Positions 19,701 through 28,091 of a DNA stretch of 64,000 nucleotides are shown here, one piece after another. The translations under genes and the position numbers were made by a program. Numbering within the stretch: position 1 is the stretch's first letter; each line of letters opens with the position of its first letter. The notes below the pieces were generated by a model. The model had not been told where the DNA came from and searched no databases. It saw only the letters and a list, made by a program, of their open reading frames with translations. Source of the stretch: Candidatus Thalassarchaeaceae archaeon. Its GTDB lineage: Archaea > Thermoplasmatota > Poseidoniia > Poseidoniales > Thalassarchaeaceae. Location: the NCBI GenBank assembly GCA_943841885.1, contig CALSZZ010000003.1, forward strand, positions 62,001 to 126,000. Direction: 5' to 3'.

Positions 19701-22061
19701 GATTTTACAAAAGGAAAACCAGAATCTTGGAAGAGGACATATCTTTCAGATCCTATGGATTGCTTGAGACTTAAGTTATTAGACATGTTAGGATCAGAAG
19801 GGCCACAAACCGCAGAGCAATTAAGCGCTCGACTACCTTTTCCTTTCGCTCAAGTAGAATCAATACTCCAAGAATTAGAGATTCAAAATCTCGTTTCTAT
19901 AGGATTTTTTACTCAAACAAATGACGGTGAATTCATACTTAGGGTCGATGAGTATCGTATCACGGGCGGACAAGTGGACGTAGTAGATTACAGGACACTA
20001 CAAACATTATTGCTACAAAAATCGTTTAAGTTATATAATGAGCCAAAAGATGCCATTCGTTCCTTAATAATGGTCCAAAGAAGGGATGAACTATTGCATA
20101 GAGTCGAAAATTATAGATTTAGAGATTGGACAGATATCAAGCATGACACTGATGTATACAATGGAAGACTGTTGCATAATAGAGTAGGATATACCCTTAA
20201 AGATCAATTACCAATATTCTTGGGATTAAGGGGGGAGCCTTGGATTGGAGATTTGGAACAAGAACTCTTAGATAAGATACCTAATGAAGGAATATCTCGT
20301 ACTGATCTATTTGCAGACTATCCTAAAGGCAAAGATAATATTCATATCCAAAGAACAGTAAAAAATGCATTAGGTAATTTAGAAAGACAACTTCTTGTAG
20401 CTAAGCAATATATTGCTGTACCTAATAGAAAAAGATCCTTAGCCATATTCAGAAAGCTACACGGTAATATTGCCCCACTTTCTTTCGAAGACGCCCTAAA
20501 TAAATTAATACAGCAAATAGGCCCAGTTAGATTACATACTCTAAGATTTTTTGTTAGTCAACCGGTTGAAGAATTGGCTGAAACACTTAGGCATTTAGAA
20601 ACTCAAAAGAAAATAGTCCGTGTGGTAGCATTACAACCCGATCCTACAGATTATTATTCTTCAAAAGAGGATGCTGAGATTCTACTATCTCCTCTTGCAG
20701 AGGATAGAAACATGAGAATATTGGCCCAATCAGATCCATTCTGTAGTAGGTTTATCCAAGAAATAAGAATGATGCTGAAACAAGGTTGGTATCATCCAGT
20801 TCTAAAAGGAGTAGATCCGATTGGAAGAATACTAATGTTTGTAGTTAATGACTACCTCGAAATAAAAGATATAAATATACCTCATTCATATCTAGATGAA
20901 TTTAAAGTAACATTTTCTGAATTACTAGAAAATTACAGAGATAGACTTGTAGATGTATCAGTTATTTATGCATTCAATGGAGTTCCTGTACATGATTGTG
21001 ATGAAAATATCCAGGATTTACTCTCTGGTTTGGGTTTTGTTTCGATGGGAGATGGAGAGAGATATATTAGAGGAGGAGTAGTTGAACCGAGAAAAAGAAA
21101 ACAAGTAAATAGACTGTTATTCCATCATCACTACTTACATCAAAAAACTAGGTGGGAAAATGAAACTATTGCTCTAGAGAATATCAATGAATTAAGGGAT
21201 GACTTTTCATTAAGAGGCCGTTGTGAAATGTTCAGGGTGGATTTGAAGTCGATGGCCGCCGCGCATCAATTACACCAAGGGACAAATCTTCGAGGTCATC
21301 TAGTATGGGCACGCTTACCACATTTCAGGCGTCTTTTAGCCATCCGAAATATATCACCCGATGAAGAAGATTTAGATATATTACAATTTTTTACAGAACA
21401 TCATGATCCAGACTTATTTATGGAAAGGAATGCAATGAAAAGAGCAGAATTTAGAAAACTTATTTCTCCCTTAGTGCGTAGTGGATTAATTATTCAAGAT
21501 TATAGAGGAGGATTCAAAACTGTAAATCATTCAGAGTTGTCAGACTTATGGGAAATTAAACGAGATTATCTTAGAGAATTAGTCAGTGAATATCCAGTTA
21601 TAACTCTAAAGCAGGTGGAAAAACTTGCAGGAACTCCATTTTCTGCAGAAGAAATCAGTGACGTTATGCGTGAATTTGAAGACGATGGAACATTAATAAA
21701 AGGATTTTTAGTTGATGATTTGCAAGATATTTGTTGGGGTAGACAAGATATGCTTGAGGGTTTAAGTGGAATTATTCGTACTAGAGATTTAGTTATACCT
21801 CCGTCAGATCCTTTAAATCACTACTTTAGTAGTGTTTTGAGGGAAAAATTCGGTTTTGGTTCAGCTTACATGGTATTCCATAACGAAGAACCAATAGCTG
21901 CTTTCAAAGCAAACACACGTGATGGTAAAATAGAAATCACAGATTTCGTTGGAGACTCTAACTTAGAAAAAGAAGCAATTAGGGTCATGAAAGAATTTGC
22001 ATGGGAGCATGATATGCCATTAAGTGGTAAATTATTTGAAAGAATTCGTTCCAGAGCATAA
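16767..22061 (+). CDS. Giant Lhr-type superfamily 2 helicase
   Basis: A 1764-residue DEAD/DEAH-like helicase of the Lhr family. Motif I is SPTGSGKT (56-63), motif II is DEMH (179-182), motif III is SAT, and motif VI is QRIGRAGH. The Lhr core (two RecA folds, winged helix, Lhr domain) should occupy roughly the first 850-900 residues, the full size of most archaeal Lhr proteins. The other half is extra, with predicted helical, winged-helix-like segments and a C-terminal domain like those closing bacterial long Lhr proteins. Lhr enzymes unwind DNA-RNA hybrids and branched DNA in repair. ATG 16797 (METQEL) is an alternative start. It ends seven bases from the archaeosortase gene. Confidence 0.9.
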   Translation: MPIIDYIETKMETQELLERLCPPVRNWFIDKFPDFTEPQKTAIPQILNGEHLLLCSPTGSGKTLTAFLSIIDDLVRRSLDGSLENTVQCVYISPIKALANDIQKNLIGPLTEIKERFLPNRAKEIKVGLRTGDTPQKERERMLKHPPHILITTPESLALALASKRFRPILNDMKWMIIDEMHSLVPTKRGTHLSLSLALMDSVIDSNVQRIGISATMEPLEAVAEFLVASDSRESEQAPQKVSIVKISGSRDLDLDIILPSPRFSSIPVKEILEKNIEVIKQLVEAHTTTLVFVNTRNMTETVVQKLKVAGLQGVEGHHGSMDKNIRLDVEQKLKHGLLRCVVSSSSLEMGIDIGSVDLVIQVSSPGSIATALQRIGRAGHQVGGLPRARLLPSSPHDLLELVALQTGILRGNMDLLKFPENSLDVLAQFLIGLTIIREWDIDEGYDLVSSSWPYRNLPYDDYIEVLDLLEEERRMWVDWEENRFGKRGYAQMIYYTNIGTIAPDNNYMVLTGDGTLVGQLSSSFVSSLRGGDVFLLGGSTYRVSSIRGSRVNVVSATGYRPTIPSWTGETASRTHELSQEVLDLLSIITIQSRLGLDNRIFFREALGLNKQVVNAISQFLDEHGATTFQVPSSDRILVEQVESPLPTYVITTCRGRAFNLALGYLFAGIAARDDITIHELSFDENGFMIKLSHEVEISIIPEIFKNDNSEEILQRYLIDSQLFAKRFREISSRSMLNPRRIGADEVSPKQFLQKADQILHKHRQMEDSVLVREAMNEILSSDLDMNQLRDFISRMDSEDVRIVHRRVKMPSPLGMTLFMSSFEDLLSLRTRAYLIKDVDPEILRRLLGARSLATDLDKSRLDEYYQSKVAVPTDAASLLRLMDMGGGLEKSLTNPLYGEKLKEIDIETTRKWVYELAERGLITKIKSTDDEKIDNKWFSMRMAEVHGTLGCLSVAGAANMEDLRSLYTGGLSFEMGEDFTKGKPESWKRTYLSDPMDCLRLKLLDMLGSEGPQTAEQLSARLPFPFAQVESILQELEIQNLVSIGFFTQTNDGEFILRVDEYRITGGQVDVVDYRTLQTLLLQKSFKLYNEPKDAIRSLIMVQRRDELLHRVENYRFRDWTDIKHDTDVYNGRLLHNRVGYTLKDQLPIFLGLRGEPWIGDLEQELLDKIPNEGISRTDLFADYPKGKDNIHIQRTVKNALGNLERQLLVAKQYIAVPNRKRSLAIFRKLHGNIAPLSFEDALNKLIQQIGPVRLHTLRFFVSQPVEELAETLRHLETQKKIVRVVALQPDPTDYYSSKEDAEILLSPLAEDRNMRILAQSDPFCSRFIQEIRMMLKQGWYHPVLKGVDPIGRILMFVVNDYLEIKDINIPHSYLDEFKVTFSELLENYRDRLVDVSVIYAFNGVPVHDCDENIQDLLSGLGFVSMGDGERYIRGGVVEPRKRKQVNRLLFHHHYLHQKTRWENETIALENINELRDDFSLRGRCEMFRVDLKSMAAAHQLHQGTNLRGHLVWARLPHFRRLLAIRNISPDEEDLDILQFFTEHHDPDLFMERNAMKRAEFRKLISPLVRSGLIIQDYRGGFKTVNHSELSDLWEIKRDYLRELVSEYPVITLKQVEKLAGTPFSAEEISDVMREFEDDGTLIKGFLVDDLQDICWGRQDMLEGLSGIIRTRDLVIPPSDPLNHYFSSVLREKFGFGSAYMVFHNEEPIAAFKANTRDGKIEITDFVGDSNLEKEAIRVMKEFAWEHDMPLSGKLFERIRSRA

Positions 22062-22068
22062 TTATGTA

Positions 22069-23049
22069 TTATTTTATCATTTTTATTACTGGATTCACTA
22101 TTTTTAAGATATTTTTATGCAATTCGGGTAGTAAATCAAACAAAACAATTGCCATTAAAAACATTGCAAATAAACTAATAAACTTAGCAGCATAACTGTG
22201 TGTAAAATTAAACATATCAATATCACTACCAGCAAATAGTGTCCAATTTACATATGTATCAGTCAACCACACTATTCCAACATTTCGAAAAACATTCAGT
22301 ACAAATATAGTAGGGATAGAAATTATTAATCCTCGCATACGCCTCTTCCATGAAACTGAACTCAATGCTACTATTGCACCAACAAATACAATCATTGATT
22401 GCAAAGCTGAACATGCCAATATGAAAATTATACTCACAGGCGTACCATCAGCTTTTTCCATCGGAACAAAAAAACCAGCTTCTCCAAGGGGTTCTGATAA
22501 TATCCAACGATTTCCTTCCCATTCTGAGATTGGTATATCTCCTCCTCCATATAAATCAATTCGCATCGGTGCAGATTGATAACTGCCTAGACCTACAAAT
22601 TCTAAAATAATCTCAGTGCTTAGGGCAGTTGAATAAACAAAAGCCATATTTAGTAAAGGCACGCTATATACTACATAATAAGGAATCATTGACCAAACTA
22701 CACAGCCTTTCAACCAAATTAGAGATTCCGGCCGATTATCTTTAACACTAATTTCCCAAAATGCAACGGCTATGCCAGATGGCAATGCAGCTGCAGTCAT
22801 TAAAACTAGTACAGGATCTTTTATTTCAACATAATGTTCTGAATATAGATAGAAGAATAACCCTACTAATATCCATCCGACCGCGGAGCATTCTGATACA
22901 TACTTACTATTTTTATTATGGAATCCTAATGCTAAAAGAGATACTCCTATGCCACCAATTATTAATTGCATTGTAATATTTGCCAACCCTAAAGATGACG
23001 CAATAGAGTAAACGACAACTCCCACTGGGTCCCTCATATATACTCTCAA
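22069..23049 (-). CDS. Archaeosortase (exosortase family)
   Basis: A 326-residue polytopic membrane protein. Near the C-terminal third it carries ILACSALQSMIVFVG, with the candidate nucleophile Cys213. FRNVGIVWL follows with Arg255, and NFTHSY with His284. This Cys/Arg/His spacing is the exosortase/archaeosortase catalytic pattern, and the Cys segment is close to haloarchaeal ArtA, which cleaves PGF-CTERM proteins and attaches a lipid. The PGF-CTERM protein at 1-3321 is a likely substrate. The third residue appears to be His, as in bacterial exosortases, where I recall Arg for haloarchaeal ArtA; this alignment is by eye. It is divergent from gmhA, with 50 bases between starts. Confidence 0.88.
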   Translation of the reverse strand: MRVYMRDPVGVVVYSIASSLGLANITMQLIIGGIGVSLLALGFHNKNSKYVSECSAVGWILVGLFFYLYSEHYVEIKDPVLVLMTAAALPSGIAVAFWEISVKDNRPESLIWLKGCVVWSMIPYYVVYSVPLLNMAFVYSTALSTEIILEFVGLGSYQSAPMRIDLYGGGDIPISEWEGNRWILSEPLGEAGFFVPMEKADGTPVSIIFILACSALQSMIVFVGAIVALSSVSWKRRMRGLIISIPTIFVLNVFRNVGIVWLTDTYVNWTLFAGSDIDMFNFTHSYAAKFISLFAMFLMAIVLFDLLPELHKNILKIVNPVIKMIK

Positions 23050-23099
23050 GTCATCAATCCGTAAATAGGATGCCCTCTTCCGTTAGCCCGGAGACGCAT

Positions 23100-23669
23100 A
23101 TGTCATTCAACTTTCCTGACTTCTCGAGTGAATATATTTCTAGTCTAATTTCCACACTTGAAGGTTTATCAATACCTTCATTAGAAGAAATTTGGTCAAT
23201 TATAGAAAATGCACGGAATAATAAAAATACAATCCATCTTATCGGCAACGGCGGTAGTGCTGGTACGCCTTCTCATACTGCAGGAGATTGGTCTAAAGAA
23301 TTGAGGTTAAAGACAATCTCTCACACTGATAATGCTTCATCTCTAACCGCATGGGCTAATGATACTGATTTTAATAATATTTTTGTCGGTCAATTATCAA
23401 CATTTATTCAATCAGGTGATGTAGTTATTGGTTACAGTGGTTCTGGAAATTCGGAAAATGTAATCAATGGAATTCTTTATTCTAAACAAAATGGATGTCC
23501 CACTATTGCAATTACTGGAAATTATAATGATATGGGGGGAGGCAGATTGGCTAAAATAGCAGACGTTGCTCTTATTGTTCCTTCAACATCCATGGAAAGA
23601 ATAGAAGACACCCAATTAATTGTTAATCATATCATTAAAGAAGCCATTAAATCTAATAATGGATTGTGA
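23100..23669 (+). CDS. gmhA: Phosphoheptose isomerase-like SIS protein (GmhA)
   Basis: A 189-residue SIS-domain protein. It has GNGGSAGTPSH near the N-terminus, LTAWANDTDF, and GYSGSGNSENV, all features of GmhA, which converts sedoheptulose 7-phosphate to D-glycero-D-manno-heptose 7-phosphate. The usual AADAQHFAAEL helix is diverged here (GTPSHTAGDWSKEL), so the exact substrate is uncertain. ATG 23100 is preferred; ATG 23070 is in frame. The next gene, GmhB-like, overlaps its stop, which supports a shared sugar-phosphate pathway, perhaps for surface glycans. Confidence 0.85.
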   Translation: MSFNFPDFSSEYISSLISTLEGLSIPSLEEIWSIIENARNNKNTIHLIGNGGSAGTPSHTAGDWSKELRLKTISHTDNASSLTAWANDTDFNNIFVGQLSTFIQSGDVVIGYSGSGNSENVINGILYSKQNGCPTIAITGNYNDMGGGRLAKIADVALIVPSTSMERIEDTQLIVNHIIKEAIKSNNGL

Positions 23670-24298
23670 TAATCTTGCTACCTCCTTTCAGAGATAATGC
23701 TGAACTTACTGATTATCTAGAACTTCTGGATATGCCAACAATTCCATGGGACGGGAAAATTGCTTTTTTAGACAGAGATGGGGTCATTAATATAGGGAGT
23801 GATAATTATATCAATTCACCAGATGAAGTCGTATTACTACCAAATGTAGGATTTTGCATAGGAAAATTACGCAGGAATGGATATAGAATTTGTATTGTTA
23901 CTAATCAATCACCTGTTGGTAGAGGTCTATGGGATCATGATAATCTTCATAAAATACACAAAAGAATATCTAAATTACTATATGAGGAAGACAAAGATGC
24001 GCTATTAGATTTAATTTTATATAGTCCATATTCTCCATGGGAAATGGCATGGGCAAGAAAACCAAATCCAGGAATGCTAGAAGCAGGACGTCAAATCATA
24101 GATAATGCTAATAATAATATTAAAAATTTCAAAATCCTTTATGGGGATAATTGGAAAAATAAGCCCGATGAATCTGATTCTGTAATGGTTGGAGATAGAA
24201 ATGTAGACCAATTAGCAGCTGAAAATTATGGTGTAAAATTTTTTAGATGTAATCCTAATATTGGACTATATGATGTTATAGATTTAATTCTTGGGTGA
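23666..24298 (+). CDS. gmhB: HAD phosphatase, GmhB / histidinol-phosphatase-like
   Basis: A 210-residue HAD-superfamily phosphatase of the GmhB/HisB-N type. The catalytic loop is FLDRDGVI, the second motif is VTNQS, then RKPNPGM, and the Mg-binding VGDRNVDQLAA. GmhB removes the C7 phosphate from heptose 1,7-bisphosphate; the related HisB domain acts on histidinol phosphate. The four-base overlap with gmhA favours the heptose role. The usual Cys-rich zinc loop of GmhB is not evident. It starts with GTG inside the gmhA stop region. Confidence 0.85.
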   Translation: MIILLPPFRDNAELTDYLELLDMPTIPWDGKIAFLDRDGVINIGSDNYINSPDEVVLLPNVGFCIGKLRRNGYRICIVTNQSPVGRGLWDHDNLHKIHKRISKLLYEEDKDALLDLILYSPYSPWEMAWARKPNPGMLEAGRQIIDNANNNIKNFKILYGDNWKNKPDESDSVMVGDRNVDQLAAENYGVKFFRCNPNIGLYDVIDLILG

Positions 24299-24302
24299 GT
24301 TA

Positions 24303-25571
24303 ATGAGTGAAAATATCAAGATATATATTGGTCTTGATGATACAGATCATGTTGACATAGGGTGTACAACTGAGAAATTAAATCATTTATTATTATATTT
24401 GGAACTTAATATTAACTTCGAAATAGTTAGTAGAAGATTAGTGAGGTTATGGCCATTTGCAAGCAGGAGAACAAGAGGAAATGCAGCGTTATCAGCAGTG
24501 GTATTATTAGATAAAAATGACGAAAATAAATTATATAATCTTTGCAATAAATGGTTTAATAAATTATTATCTGAAATTTCGAATCATCCTCTTTGTATTC
24601 ATCCCGCCTCCCCTGCATTAATAATTTCTAAAACGCAATTTCCCAACGAAATATATTGGGAAACAGTACGGGGGCATGTAAAATTATCTTCTAGATTATT
24701 GCAAATTAAAAACTATAATTGTAAAATATTTTCTAGTAATTCCCAATGGGGTATAATAGGCGCATCTGCAGCTTTAGCATGGTCTCCTGAACAAAATTCT
24801 TCATATGAATTAATTTCTTGGAGAAAGAAATCAATGATAGGGAAGAAAAGATTAATAAATTTAGAAACAGTTATTGAATTAGATAATAAGTATCCACAAA
24901 CTTTCTTAAATAGAGATCCGACAAAAAATAGAGGTTTAATTGCTCCTCGTACCCCTTGTCCTGTATTGTATGGTATAAGGAGTAGTTCACCAGAAATACT
25001 TGAAGATTCTCATAAATGGCTTCAATCTAAACAAGATGTTGAAAAATCTTCTGATTATGCAATTCACTGTACTAATCAACTATCAGATGATCACGTAACT
25101 CCATATTATGGTACAGTTTTATCTAAACCCACAACTTCGAAAGGTGCACACTCATCAATAAAAGTATTTGTGAATGGAAAGATACGTACTCTGTTAGCCT
25201 TTTCTCAAGGCGACTCAGTTAATAGATTACTTCGATTATTAGAACCAGGTGATATTGTTTCATGGACAGGCTTATTATCTCCCTCAGATTCTTCAATACA
25301 TTTAGAGAAATTATCTATTTTAGAACCTGTTCCAAGAATTTATACTCGGCCAACATGTTGTGGTAGTTCTATGAAAAGTGCTGGCATTAGTCAAAAACTT
25401 AGATGTAGTGGATGTGGTAAAAATTGTGAAAAATATTGGTTAGGTAAGATGCCCAATTTTTCTGAAATATATATGATTAATAATTGGACAGAACCCAATC
25501 CTTCTAATCGCCGTCATTTGTCTAAACCCTTGGATTTAGGGGTACCTATTTTGAATAATTTAATACCTTAA
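24303..25571 (+). CDS. tiaS: tRNA(Ile2) 2-agmatinylcytidine synthetase TiaS
   Basis: A 422-residue TiaS enzyme, which uses ATP and agmatine to make agmatidine at C34 of tRNA-Ile2 so that it reads AUA codons. The N-terminus has GLDDTDHVDIGCTT, followed by RRTRGNAALSA. An OB-fold segment (KVFVNGKIRTLLAFSQGD) and a C-terminal zinc ribbon (CCGS...CSGCGKNC) complete the family layout. ATG 24303 (MSENIKIYIG) is chosen over TTG 24291. The gene follows gmhB after only four bases, a probable operon without an obvious functional link. Confidence 0.95.
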   Translation: MSENIKIYIGLDDTDHVDIGCTTEKLNHLLLYLELNINFEIVSRRLVRLWPFASRRTRGNAALSAVVLLDKNDENKLYNLCNKWFNKLLSEISNHPLCIHPASPALIISKTQFPNEIYWETVRGHVKLSSRLLQIKNYNCKIFSSNSQWGIIGASAALAWSPEQNSSYELISWRKKSMIGKKRLINLETVIELDNKYPQTFLNRDPTKNRGLIAPRTPCPVLYGIRSSSPEILEDSHKWLQSKQDVEKSSDYAIHCTNQLSDDHVTPYYGTVLSKPTTSKGAHSSIKVFVNGKIRTLLAFSQGDSVNRLLRLLEPGDIVSWTGLLSPSDSSIHLEKLSILEPVPRIYTRPTCCGSSMKSAGISQKLRCSGCGKNCEKYWLGKMPNFSEIYMINNWTEPNPSNRRHLSKPLDLGVPILNNLIP

Positions 25572-25588
25572 AGGCTTTAGCAAATTCC

Positions 25589-25810
25589 ATGGCCGACCTG
25601 TCCACTTTCGTAATAATGCTCATTTTGGTTTTATCTGCAGGATTGATGATTTGGCAATTATTAAAACTCAGACAGAAAAATATGCTAATCAATTCCGGTC
25701 ATTTCGACGAGGATTATTCTGGTGAAGCAAAGAATCCTGAAAAATTTATGGAACCAGATGAAGATGCTTTAGAAGAAATGCAAGAATTATTAGATAAAGC
25801 TATAGAATGA
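25589..25810 (+). CDS. Small single-span membrane protein, unknown function
   Basis: A 73-residue protein with one N-terminal hydrophobic helix (about residues 5-25), a short basic stretch (KLRQK), and an acidic C-terminal tail rich in Glu and Asp. The layout suggests a membrane-anchored protein with a cytoplasmic acidic tail. It lies 17 bases after tiaS on the same strand and 12 bases from the convergent RadB-like gene. No family was recognised. Snug spacing and sensible codon use support a real gene. Confidence 0.6.
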   Translation: MADLSTFVIMLILVLSAGLMIWQLLKLRQKNMLINSGHFDEDYSGEAKNPEKFMEPDEDALEEMQELLDKAIE

Positions 25811-25822
25811 TGCTCATATTCC

Positions 25823-26395
25823 CTAATATTCAAATCCATTTTCCAATAACCTAATCTTTTTTAATTCATCTCCTTCTTTTATTATTCTTTGATTATTCAT
25901 TTCCGATACTCTATAAAGAAAAACCGTTCTCATAATTTCTTTTATTCTTTTTCCTCCTCTTGACTCCCACTCACTTGAAGTTGAATCTACATTTTGATAG
26001 GAAGTTGAACTTACAATTATATTCGTATTATTAAAAATTTTTAACATATTTTCTAATGCTATTATATCTATCTTTGAGGCTCTTCCAGTTTTTTGACACC
26101 AATCATCAACAACAATTAAATCTTCTAAAGCCATCAATTTAACTAATGTATTTATTTTTTTTAGACTATCTTCCAAATTATTTTCAATAAAAATGAAGGA
26201 TATTTTTTCCAATTCTTCAACCGTTAAACCTTTTAATATTTGAGAAGATCTTTTTCCATCTGGTAAATATCTACTTAACCAAATTACTTTTTTTTTATTT
26301 TTTAATATTTGTCTTGCAATAGTTAAACACAATGAAGTTCCTCCTGAGCCATGTTCATAAGAAAGATGAACCCCCCCTCCTTCAAGTTTTATCAT
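25823..26395 (-). CDS. RadB/RecA-like ATPase with a degenerate P-loop
   Basis: A 190-residue protein with the plan of a small RecA-fold ATPase such as archaeal RadB. The Walker A position reads YEHGSGGTS (residues 13-21). Relative to GPPGSGKT the essential Lys is Gly19, while the Thr is kept. A hydrophobic Walker B strand ends in LIVVDDW, with Asp97 and Asp98. The strand-helix pattern (KKVIWLSRYL, then ISFIFIENN) also fits. It may be a nucleotide-independent recombination mediator, as RadB is a Rad51-paralogue-like protein, or a different RecA-fold protein. It stands between two tiny membrane protein genes. Confidence 0.6.
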   Translation of the reverse strand: MIKLEGGGVHLSYEHGSGGTSLCLTIARQILKNKKKVIWLSRYLPDGKRSSQILKGLTVEELEKISFIFIENNLEDSLKKINTLVKLMALEDLIVVDDWCQKTGRASKIDIIALENMLKIFNNTNIIVSSTSYQNVDSTSSEWESRGGKRIKEIMRTVFLYRVSEMNNQRIIKEGDELKKIRLLENGFEY

Positions 26396-26476
26396 GCTGT
26401 TGGATAGATGTATAGGTGATGGTACTTTCTACTTGAAAGGACCAATGCTATACATAATATCGTCTTGGACTAATAC

Positions 26477-26698
26477 ATGACAAATAAAGATGAAATCGTT
26501 GGGAGGATTAAAAAACGTCCTTTGCCAGATTTTAATGATAGGGATTCAGGCATGATTGAAGGTATATTAGAAGATGGATTTCTTAACGTAGCACTTAATG
26601 ATTCTAATCAATTTGGACCTCATGCTATGATAATATTGCTTGGGGTTATTTCCTCAATAACTGGATTAATACTACTACTTGCTATGAAATTTCTTTAA
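26477..26698 (+). CDS. Small C-terminally anchored membrane protein, unknown function
   Basis: A 73-residue protein with a polar N-terminal half (basic, then acidic) and one C-terminal hydrophobic helix of about 22 residues (from AMIILLGVISS). The topology is that of a tail-anchored protein. It begins with ATG about 80 bases from the divergent RadB-like gene, and its stop overlaps the end of purB by four bases on the opposite strand. No family was recognised. Confidence 0.55.
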   Translation: MTNKDEIVGRIKKRPLPDFNDRDSGMIEGILEDGFLNVALNDSNQFGPHAMIILLGVISSITGLILLLAMKFL

Positions 26699-28068
26699 TC
26701 TAAATATAATCTTGCCTTTTCAACCGTCCTATCAACTATTACTCCACTAAATCCTATATGATTTTCTGGCTTAAATATTTCTTTTAACATTTCAGAATCT
26801 ATTTTGTCGGTTATTTTAATATTTTTTGTACATATATCAAATAAATTTTGATTTGTTTCAATGGCTTGCATAGAACAGTTTCTAAGAATTTCATGAGAAT
26901 CTTCTCTGGACATTCCCCTGTCTACAAGAACTAGCATAACTTTTTCTGCCATTACTAATCCTTTTTGTAAGTCTATATTTTCTTTCATTTTATCAGAGTC
27001 TACAACTAGTTTACTCATTACTCTGTTACATTTAACGATGATATCATCTAACAAAATCATTGAATGTGATAATGTAAATCTTTCTGATGAAGAATTAGCT
27101 AAATCTCTCTCATGCCATAAGAGAGCATTCTCATAAGAAGGGATTATCATTGAACGAACAATTCTTGCTAATCCACATGCATTTTCGGCAGTTATTGGAT
27201 TTTTCTTATGCGCCATTGTTGACGATCCTACTTGTTTTTCAACATCGAAATATTCCGATACTTCAGATATTTCACTTCTTTGTAAATTTCTTATTTCTTG
27301 TAATATTTTTTCAATACTTGTGGCTACATTTGCCATCCATCCAACCCATTCTATATATCTGTCTCTTCCAACAACTTGTGTCGTTGCCATTGGCGTCTGT
27401 AATCCTAAATTTTCCATAATCAATTCTTGTAACTCAAATGCATTTTCTCCTTGAGCAGCACCAGTTCCTACAGCACCAAGAAACTTCCCTGTTATCACTC
27501 TAGGAGTTATTTCTTTTAATCTGTCTAAATGCCTTCTAATTTCGTCAACCCATACTGCAACCTTCAGGCCGAATGTTATTGGAACTGCAGCTTGACCGTG
27601 TGTTCTGCCAATCATTACAGTATCTCTTTCTCTGTCTGCAATGTCACATAATGTTTCAAGTAGATTTTTAGTTGCTTCTTCCTGTAATTTTACACTATCT
27701 TTAATTTGAAGTGCTACTGCTGAATCTACAATATCATTACTTGTTGCTCCAAGATGAATGCACCATCCTGCCTCGCCTGCACATTCAGCCATTGCCTTTG
27801 TAAGTGCCATAATATCATGTTTAGTTTCTAACTCTATTTCGTCTACTCTATCTGCTGTTACTATACCTGGATCTGAAATATCTGCGATAATATCGTAGTG
27901 CTCTGCACTAACTTTCCCTAATTTGCAATGGGCCCATATCAAAGCTCTTTCAACTTCTAGTTGCCTTGAATGACGTCCCTCGCGTGACCAAATATCTTTA
28001 GCTTCTTCTCTTCCATAGCGATAGTCTAACGGGGATACCGGCATAATTCTCGAATCTCCGAACCTCAT
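26695..28068 (-). CDS. purB: Adenylosuccinate lyase
   Basis: A 457-residue enzyme of the fumarase/aspartase superfamily. It splits SAICAR and adenylosuccinate in purine synthesis. Diagnostic segments are SPLDYRYG at the N-terminus, the GRTHGQAAVPITFG helix with the catalytic His, and the signature loop GSSTMAHKKNP. The length is typical of the archaeal and Gram-positive type. It stands alone; no other purine synthesis gene is in the window. dph6 lies upstream on the same strand, 23 bases away. Confidence 0.96.
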   Translation of the reverse strand: MRFGDSRIMPVSPLDYRYGREEAKDIWSREGRHSRQLEVERALIWAHCKLGKVSAEHYDIIADISDPGIVTADRVDEIELETKHDIMALTKAMAECAGEAGWCIHLGATSNDIVDSAVALQIKDSVKLQEEATKNLLETLCDIADRERDTVMIGRTHGQAAVPITFGLKVAVWVDEIRRHLDRLKEITPRVITGKFLGAVGTGAAQGENAFELQELIMENLGLQTPMATTQVVGRDRYIEWVGWMANVATSIEKILQEIRNLQRSEISEVSEYFDVEKQVGSSTMAHKKNPITAENACGLARIVRSMIIPSYENALLWHERDLANSSSERFTLSHSMILLDDIIVKCNRVMSKLVVDSDKMKENIDLQKGLVMAEKVMLVLVDRGMSREDSHEILRNCSMQAIETNQNLFDICTKNIKITDKIDSEMLKEIFKPENHIGFSGVIVDRTVEKARLYLD

Positions 28069-28091
28069 AAAGTGTTTGAGGTTTAGCCTTA

